The notes under the pieces are model-generated. The model saw only the letters and a list, made by a program, of their open reading frames with translations, made no database searches and was not told where the DNA came from. A DNA stretch of 64,000 bases from Chlorops oryzae (Eukaryota > Arthropoda > Insecta > Diptera > Chloropidae): assembly GCA_020466095.1 (NCBI GenBank), contig CM035806.1, positions 58,260,884-58,324,883 on the forward strand. The letters are read 5' to 3'. Shown here piece by piece: positions 57,131 to 64,000 of this stretch; position 1 is the stretch's first letter; each line of letters begins with the position of its first letter. The position numbers and the translations under genes were made by a program.

Positions 57131-57357
57131 CGTTGAGAGAGCGCATGTTAGAATTCCGGTGGGTCAGCTGCCTTTCTTGTTCGCTGAATGAATCCCCATG
57201 CGAACCCGAGGACTTGCAATGCGCGATCGAAACACAAGAAGCGTTCGAGGAGGTCTGCGTGTGCGATAATGGCGGTGAAGGATTGCACTTTTCGTTATTC
57301 GAGAATGGGAGCGGATGGAGTCTTCTGCTGAGGCCAATCCCTAGCAGGTTCCTTTAG

Positions 57358-58669
57358 TCACGATGGTCCGTGCCACCACAGGTGATTCGCTTGCATGTCT
57401 TGCGCCGAGGATCCTCTAGTACCCAAATCAGCCGCATTGTCCTGCGATCTCAAATGGTGCCAGGGGAGATGGCCAGTGTTGGTAAGAATCTGCGACATTC
57501 GGTTGGCCACGAACGTCTTCCAGGCATTAGCGGGTCGCTTGAGCCAGGCTAGCACAATTGAGGCATCAGTCCATAGAAAGGTGTCATGCTCGTGGATTCG
57601 CAGCTGCTCGTTGATGGATTTTACCAGTTTGGGCAACAACACCGCGGCACACAATTCGAGGCGTGGCAGGCTCACCGTCTGTAAAGGTGCCACCTTCGAT
57701 TTAGCGGTCAACAGAAGAGTGTTGGCGTTCTCGATTGTTTCAACTCGAAGATATATGGCAGCGCAGTATGCTCGCTCTGACGCCCTTGAATGCTCGAGGC
57801 AGGCTCATACTGAAGCCACCGTGGAATCTGAATCTGTTCGATGAAAGGCAGATCTTCTAAGAAGGCATTCCATTTGGCTAGTGCGTCACTAGTGACCCGT
57901 TCATCCAACGAAGTGCCTTCTAGACATAGCTGCTGCATAAGCACTTTGGCTCGTATCACAATCGGCGTCAGCCATCCGGCCGGAGTGAATAACCTGGTAA
58001 TGTCCGATAGGATCTGCCGCTTGGTAACGGAAGTGGATGTCATCGTATTCAACCGATACGAGAAGCAGTCAGTCACGGTGTTCCATTGGATTCCTAGCAT
58101 CTTTGCGTTGCTATGGGTGTTGAACTTGAGGACCTCGGCGTTTAACAAATGAGTGGCCTCAATCCGTTCCAGCAACGTCGTGTGATTTGCGGTAATTTTT
58201 CGAAGCGGAAATCCTACCGACTGAAGCGTGGAGAAGAGTTTCGTCTGGGCCTCGAGAGCGTCCGCCAGCGTATGGCCACCCGACAATACGTCATCGACAT
58301 AAGTTTCTTTTCTTAAAGTGAACGCAGCTCGGGGAGCCGCATCGCCAGTGTCTTCGGCTAACTGGTGGAGGGTTCGGATGGCCAAATATAGTGCACAATT
58401 CACTCCGAAGGTGACGTCTTCAGCTCAAAATCCTTCACCGGTGCGGTAGGATCATCTCGGAACAAAATTCGTTGAAATGCGCGATCCGCTTTGTGGACCA
58501 AAATTTTGCGGTACATTTTCTCAATGTCGCCGTTGAAAACAAATCGATAGGTGCGCCAATTGAACAACAAGATAACTAAGTCAGCTTGTAGAACTGGGCC
58601 CACGTGCAGCACACCATTCAGTGGTGACTTTGAGGTGGTTTTCTGGGATGCATTAAAGACCACTCTCAC
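57358..58669 (-). pseudogene. Pao/BEL reverse transcriptase and RNase H
   Basis: 58669-58400 covers the fingers (VVFNASQKT, DIEKMYRKILV). After a frame change, 58403-57708 continues (VNCALYLAIRTL) and carries the YVDDVL catalytic motif and LRKITAN. 57711-57358 continues with the RNase H entry [11 protein letters not shown], the [13 protein letters not shown] motif and the [12 protein letters not shown] block. At least two frame breaks, near 58400 and 57710. The enzyme would copy the element RNA in cytoplasmic particles. Confidence 0.78.
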
Positions 58670-58854
58670 CTTGGTATAGGTTCTCTCTGGTTTAATGACA
58701 GTGTAATGAGGCAGATGAAACGAAGAGTAAGTTCCGTTTTGTAAGTTTCATGCATCGCCGGTTGTCGTTGTTGTTTGCTTTCCAAACACGTATATTGCCT
58801 GAGTGGCAATGATCGGGACGCACCAAGCTGCAAAGAAAGTTCCTTAAATGGCAA

Positions 58855-59964
58855 TCAAACGACATATCTACCATCGGCGTTGCGAACAGTGGTTTGGGAG
58901 TACAACTCGTCACAGTATTGATCCTCGAGAGAAGCCGGAAGATCCTGAGGTATCTCTTCTTGTTCCCAAAAACTCTTGAGAAGATCATGAAGCGACTCCG
59001 TCGGCTCCGTGATGGTAGTGGATGTGGCGAACGATTGCGTCGACTCGCCAGATATAGGGCCACTAAGGTACCATCCGAACACGGATTTTTGAGCCAGCAG
59101 ACTGCCTCCGACGTTGACCCGAAGTCCCGAAAACGTGATTCTCGGGAGAAGATCGGATCCAACGACCATGTCGGTGCACCCTGGATCCATGAAGTGTGGA
59201 TCGGCCAATTTCAGAGAAGCTAATTCTGTGGAGTCCACTTATCGTGCTCGTGCCGACGGCAGCCAATTCGTTAATTTTGGTAGTACGAAGGCCGCCACCT
59301 CCTCTTGGAATTCGGAACGCGGGGATGCCAAAGTGAGCACGCATTCCCTTTTTGCCGTTTGTGACGACTGCCCGCCCAAACCGGACACGGTGCAAATTTT
59401 GGCGTGGGTGGGCAGTTTGAGCTGCAGTTGCATGCGCTCCGTTATAAATGTTCGTTGAGAGCCCTGATCAAGAAGCACTCTCACAGTGAATCGCTCGCCC
59501 TGATGAAGAATGTGCGCGAGGGCAGTAGGCAATTGGACCTGAGTGTGGCTTTCAGCCAGATGTGCGTTGGTTTGATGGGAGGAAATCGAGGCTCCCATTG
59601 GGGACGGTGACGTCGCCGATGATGCAACAGCGGAGCTCGTCGTCGATGGGCCGGGGGTCTGGGAGGACGGAGGAGAAGCATCTTTCGGTGAGACCGCGGG
59701 AGCATGTCCATGAAGCAGCATGTGATGCCGCTTCTTACACTTCGCACATCGATAGGGGCTGGTACATTTTTTCGACCGATGGGAGGCAGTTAAACAATTA
59801 AAACATCTGTTATTTTGCGTGATAAATCTATGACAATCGTCGACCGTCATTTTCAAAAATTGTGGGCACTGTCGCAGTGCGTGATCATTTCCACACAGGG
59901 GGCACACGTTCGTCGTCTGCTCACGAGCCAGGAGAACGTTCGTAGGTGGTGACAAAGGAGTCAA
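58855..59964 (-). pseudogene. Pao/BEL gag zinc knuckle and aspartic protease
   Basis: 59964-59239: CPLCGNDHALRQC and CFNCLTASHRSKKC, then CAKCKKRHHMLLHGH (zinc knuckles), a P/S/T-rich spacer with SSQTPGPSTTSS, and the protease LLDQGSQRTFITERMQ. 59238-58855 carries the ADPHFMDPGCTDMVVGSDLLP and VFGWYLSGP blocks. The two parts are separated by a single stop. Protein-level copies of this region occur at 10975-12060. Confidence 0.78.
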
Positions 59965-60006
59965 TGAGGGGGCGTGGTGGCTGATGGCGGTGAAGTTGGC
60001 AATGCG

Positions 60007-60882
60007 TTAAGCGATCACGAAGCTTCGTTGCATGAATTCCTTCATTTGTTGCCACGTAGGAGGTTCCCGCTGAGATGAAAGCGAATGTTCCCAGTCCAGA
60101 ACGGCTTGAGCAGATAGACGCCGTGCGCAAAAATGCACCAAAATTGGATCCACCAAATTTACGACTCCTTGACTTTTGATCACGGCGAGGCTATCGTTGA
60201 CAGTGGACAGGAGTTGTAGAATCGCTCCACTTCTCTCTTCCTTAATGTCTGGCGAGTCGAAGAGAAGCTTAAGTTGGTTATCGATGAGCAACCGCCGATT
60301 CTCATAACGCGCTTTAAGAGCTTCCCACGCGTCGTCGAACCTCCCTTCCCTTGGGATAAATCCTCTAAAAATTTGGTGGGCCGCACCTGCAGTTTTATCG
60401 TGAAGTAGGATGAGCCGCTGGACCGGACCAATGCTGGAGTTGTGGATATACAAGATCTGAAAGCGATCGCGGAACGCTGGCCACTCATTATAAGCGCCGG
60501 CAAACACCTTTACGTCACACAATGGAACTCTGCAGCTGGTATCGATCTCGGTTTCTCGAATGCGTGGCACGTGTGTACTGGACAACGGAGCCGGGCCCGA
60601 AAAGGCCTCTAATTGCTCCTTAAGAGAACTTTTCGTCTCGTAGTACAAAGTGCGGCATTCTTTCATAATGGCGGATAAAGTTTCGTAATCGGCTAAATCC
60701 GTTCCGCTTCCTAGGCATACTTCATCAAAAACCTTGCACAGATCCTTCCACTGATACTCGAGGTCCTCCAGCTGCGTATCCAATCTAAACCGCGAAGAAT
60801 TCAACCCCTCCTGTCCCTCGTTCCATGAGCACACTTTTTTAAATAACCCTACAATGTGGTTCAAATTCGCGGTAGCCGTCAT
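60007..60882 (-). CDS. Pao/BEL gag protein, N-terminal 291 residues
   Basis: Open from the ATG at 60882 (MTATANLNHIVGLFKK) to a stop at 60007. Contains the DUF1759-type region of Pao/BEL gag: VPLCDVKVFAGAYNEWPAFRD, AWEALKARYENRRLLIDNQ and SALQAV-type helices. The product would form the particle shell. The stop or frameshift at 60007 separates it from the zinc knuckle and protease that should follow in one frame, so the gag-pol frame is broken. Confidence 0.75.
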   Translation of the reverse strand: MTATANLNHIVGLFKKVCSWNEGQEGLNSSRFRLDTQLEDLEYQWKDLCKVFDEVCLGSGTDLADYETLSAIMKECRTLYYETKSSLKEQLEAFSGPAPLSSTHVPRIRETEIDTSCRVPLCDVKVFAGAYNEWPAFRDRFQILYIHNSSIGPVQRLILLHDKTAGAAHQIFRGFIPREGRFDDAWEALKARYENRRLLIDNQLKLLFDSPDIKEERSGAILQLLSTVNDSLAVIKSQGVVNLVDPILVHFCARRLSAQAVLDWEHSLSSQREPPTWQQMKEFMQRSFVIA

Positions 60883-61599
60883 GTCGATGATTGTCTTGGC
60901 ACGATGTACGAATATTACCCGTTACGCTTGAAACAACCAAATACTAACCAACCTTCCACGTAAATTTTATTGCCGCAATGAAATTCAAATTGTTTGAAAA
61001 TAGGTCAGGCTTTATTTAAATTGGTTAGCTAGTACACCAATCATTTTAGCAAATAAAATAAGTAGTCGAATTTGAATTGTTAATACTCTATTTCTCAAAA
61101 GGCTAGCCAGTGCAACCTACTATTAATTTTCGTCTGGTGTATGCCATAATTCAAATTCTTCTGAGTGAAGAAATCGCATGCGAGAAAAATCTGCCTTGCT
61201 TCGCACGCCAACTGCGAATTCAAATCGAAAGATCGAAACAGCGACCGAAAAGACAAACGGTAGCAGCGCCGCAATATAGCTGATCAACGTGCTTGTCGTC
61301 TAATTTGCTTTGTCTCCTCTTGGCTTGCGTGCAAAAGCCGTTAGGCCTATCAACTGTAGACACAAAGCAAAGCAAATACACGAACTGGTCACCCCGTTGC
61401 CGCTCACCTTTTGGTTTCCCCTTGCCACGAGAGCGAGACAGGCACTTTAATTCGAATGAGAAAATACCATCCAAGCACTGCACTTCCAATGTCCGTTAGA
61501 ACTTTGAAGGGCACTGGAAGGCTCACACCTCGTGCACTGGAATGGGCACTAGGATGGACTTTTTCTCCCAGAAGCCGGGACTCCTGGCAGGATCGCCAA

Positions 61600-62088
61600 T
61601 GTTTGTGCCCGCGTGGAATTAATGTTCGTGCGACCCAAATAGGGCAAAGGGAAATCGAATATAGTCAAATCAAAGCACTAATAAATCACGTAACTGGGAT
61701 GGCGGCGACGTCGGACGGATCGGTTGACGAATTCTGCTGATGCTGTGGTTGTTGTTGCTGCTACCGTGGTTGTTGATGGGTTTTAAAAAGTGTCCCTTGG
61801 CGATTTGATATGTCTATTAAGAAAAAAAAGGTGTCGCGAACGCGGCCCGAACTTCACAATACACTTCACTTTAAAATATTTTACTTGCAGAACGGTTAGA
61901 GAAAATCGCGGACGGGTTGTTCGTTTCACTGTTCGTTTTGAATAATGGTTTTTTGCCTGACCGGTGTAGCCAGTCAAGCCCGGCGGGAAAAAGGGCGAAC
62001 AGCTGGGCTTGGAGTGCTGCCCTCCTTTTTCCCGTTTTTTCGTCGCTGGCGGGATCTAGCTACGTAGTGACAGCGGCAAAAACGGACA
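61600..62088 (-). repeat. 5' LTR of the minus-strand Pao/BEL copy
   Basis: Read on -, it starts TGTCCGTTTTTGCCGCTGTC and ends GGGCACAAACA, 489 bp, with the same ends as the LTR at 12248-12737. The primer binding site follows at once on the - strand. It serves as promoter and as poly(A) site. The (CAA)n-rich part near 61745-61775 is a simple repeat inside it. Confidence 0.8.
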
Positions 62089-62769
62089 TATCGTAAGAAT
62101 TGCTTGGGGCTGCGCACAAAGGACTTGAATTCGTTATAGCCTCTTTTCGATAAACACTGTTAAAAGTTCTTCACATGAAAAATGTGCATGTGAAAGTGAC
62201 TATAGGGATGACCATTTGCAACCTTTACCGTTGCCTCCACAAGTAGCAAAAATTAGCTGCACGAAAAGGGATAAAGTTGAATGGAATTTTAATCGCAGAG
62301 CAGTAGTCATAACCGTCACATATGTTGAATTACTTGAAGAAGTCGTTACGCATGACTTTCTGTTAGTTGCAATGAAAATTGTGGTATTTGTCAAAAAAAA
62401 TATTTGAGGAAGGCCACCGATCATTCGCTTAAGCGGATGGTATAGTTTAAGTCACTTTCTGATTATAAAAGCTGATCATCGAGCACCGGAGGAGGACTCC
62501 GCTTGGAAGCACGAATAGTATCAGTGGATCTCAACTTTAGCGCACCTACTCACGAGCCAGGACGTTAAAGTGTGGATCTCCGAATTAGCTAGGGATAAGT
62601 GTAGTTAAGTGAGCTAGAATAGGACATGGTAATGTTTTTAATGGAGTTAAATAAAGAATTGTAATCAAATTTAAACAAAAGGACTTTTCATTCCTGCTCA
62701 GCTTAGATGCTCATCCCGACGCTATTACATCCGAAAAAAAATAAAAGGCCGACCCAAAATTTGGTTACA
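62089..62769. other. Possible LTR-like sequence, no gene
   Basis: 62640-62660 has AATAAAG in + orientation in a block ending CCCGACGCTATTACA. This resembles the end of another LTR, but no partner copy exists in the window. A frame at 62216-62407 matches nothing. Confidence 0.35.
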
Positions 62770-63170
62770 ACTATGCCATCCCCTTAAGTGCCTTGAATTT
62801 GTTGCTTTATAGCTCGGATACTGCTTTCATGGTCCAAGATAGCTCTCTTGTTGCGGCGAAAATTGCTTGTGGGCCCGCGTGATAGTACGCCCGATCAAGG
62901 TTACGCAAAATACATGAAACAAATGGATACGTTTTTGGCAACAGAATTTTTTCCGTCAGAGTGTTTTCTAGTCGCCCTCCAACTCTTATCAATATATAAG
63001 GGCCGGTTGCATCGATAAGCGGAGCTTAAGACTTCAACGTACGGCTGGATGATTTCCCTGGCAAAATGATGATAAGAGTCGATGAAACAAGGTACTAATC
63101 CTCTAGTGCCCAAAACCGCCTCTAGGCGGTCCCATTTCATTGCCTTTACATTCGAATTTCTAATAGCGGT
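62770..63170 (-). pseudogene. Pao/BEL integrase zinc-binding fragment
   Basis: 62992-62807 reads IRVGGRLENTLTEKILLPK and RAYYHAGPQAIFAATRELSW, the conserved H2C2-type entry of Pao/BEL integrase; upstream, in another frame, KWDRLEAVLGTRGLVP may belong to it. It is separate from the minus-strand copy, lying beyond that copy's LTR. Confidence 0.65.
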
Positions 63171-63173
63171 TTT

Positions 63174-63955
63174 TATACCCAGCGTAAGCAGGGTATATAA
63201 GTTTTGTGCGAATCTTGTAACAGCCAGAACTAAGCTCCGTAGATATAGACATATATATATATTCTTGATCACGACCAAAAACTGAATCGATTTAGACTTC
63301 CAACTTTCCGTCCGTCTGTGGTCGGATCTCCTCCGAAACGGCTGGACCAACCAAGTCGAAATTTGGCTCACAGGTATATCGGGATCCGAGTATGATCCTA
63401 AGTGAAAATGGGAGACAACCGCCCACTGCCAGCCCACAAATGAATTTAATGTGTTTTCAGTAAAATGCTTGTAACTTGCAAACCACTGAACACATTTCAT
63501 TGATATTTGGGGTATTGGTAAACTACGAAAAGGGATATATCCTGGAAAAAATTTACTCCGCCCTCCTCGAGCCACGCCCTACAAATAAGCCCAGAAATAA
63601 AAGTTTATCGTAACTTGTGAAGTAAAAGGCGTAGAAGTTTCAAATTCGCCACATTGTGGATTGACCAAGGCGAATGAAAGGTATAGGCAAAACAATTGAT
63701 GTAGCCCGCCCACAAATGAAGATTTTGCGTAACTTCTGAAGTAAAAGGCGTAGAAGATTCAAATTCGCAACATCGCTTGACCAAGGCGAATGAAAGGTTT
63801 AGGAAAAAGATTTATGTGGCCGCCCACTGCCACGCCTCAAAAATTAATTTTGTGTAACTTTCGTACGGAAAGGCAAATCATAGTGCGCGAATAATGTCGG
63901 GACGCTGGGTATTTCAAAGTCGTGCTTGACCGACTTTAGCTTTCTTACTTGTTTT
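63174..63955. repeat. Element with central tandem repeats, copy B (inverted)
   Basis: Inverse of 43399-44226: starts TATACCCAGCGTAAGC and ends GGACGCTGGGTATTTCAAAG, continuing into an inverted ACAAGTAAG near 63950. About two and a half of the roughly 129-bp units are visible (63590-63840, GTAACTTCTGAAGTAAAAGGCG, GACCAAGGCGAATGAAAGG). The last roughly 45 bases of the window after it show nothing. Confidence 0.7.
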
Positions 63956-64000
63956 TTTGTTTACTATTGTGCCAGAGTAGAATTGCTGGTAACCCTGGCA

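Larger units (their letters stand above)
56412..62088 (-). mobile_element. Pao/BEL retrotransposon, minus-strand copy, 3' truncated
   Basis: The order on the - strand is LTR (62088-61600), primer binding site (TGGCGATCCTGCCAGGAG from about 61599), leader, gag, zinc knuckle and protease, reverse transcriptase, RNase H, integrase. It ends inside the integrase core at a Tc1 remnant and has no 3' LTR. The coding part is broken into several frames but is the best preserved retroelement here. Confidence 0.85.

Noticed and set aside
62200..62424. Open frames on both strands near a possible LTR
   Set aside because: Mutually antisense, no recognised domain.

Overview
This window is eukaryotic, AT-rich, intron-bearing and packed with transposable elements. 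Protein similarities recalled from family knowledge (a SoxC factor of the Drosophila Sox14 type, a B4GAT1-like glycosyltransferase, Pao/BEL retrotransposons, Himar1-type mariner, Transib-like ends) point to a higher fly, plausibly a tephritid fruit fly. The species cannot be fixed from the window alone. No prokaryotic features, rRNA, tRNA or CRISPR were seen.

Two host genes are supported. (1) A B4GAT1-like glycosyltransferase (GT49 type) runs on the + strand over at least 24 kb: exons 5239-6221, 22664-22817 and 29019-29249. The splice phases match exactly (AG|G across intron 1, phase 0 across intron 2). The first coding exon with the start codon was not found. (2) The last exon of a SoxC gene (Sox14-like) lies on the - strand at 41460-42926. 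It encodes nearly the whole HMG box, starts at a clear splice acceptor, and its upstream exon was not found.

Nearly everything else is mobile DNA. Intron 1 of the glycosyltransferase gene holds a tandem, heavily nested Pao/BEL array (6691-17195). Into it were inserted a Transib-like non-autonomous element, which carries an intact mariner; a hAT-like element, which carries a PIF/Harbinger-type MITE; and a BED-finger hAT fragment. Beyond the array come an R1/LOA-like LINE, a Himar1-like mariner and the 3' end of a second LINE. Intron 2 holds hAT remnants and an RNase H-bearing LINE with long target duplications. From 29 to 41 kb there are LINE fragments, MITEs, and a Transib-like element carrying a piggyBac-type (TTAA) long hairpin. 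From 43 to 64 kb there are a tandem-repeat element seen in two copies, a multi-exon PIF/Harbinger element with two nested insertions, a second TTAA MITE, one Pao/BEL element on each strand separated by a Tc1 (DD34E) remnant, and a Pao/BEL LTR.

No new host system was found. The strongest leads are the Transib-like elements whose ends carry the CACAGTG heptamer, the intact mariner transposase, the Himar1-like element, the 717-bp TTAA hairpin, and the PIF transposon whose own intron was hit by a PIF-type MITE. All calls come from reading the sequence and remembered family motifs; no database search was run.
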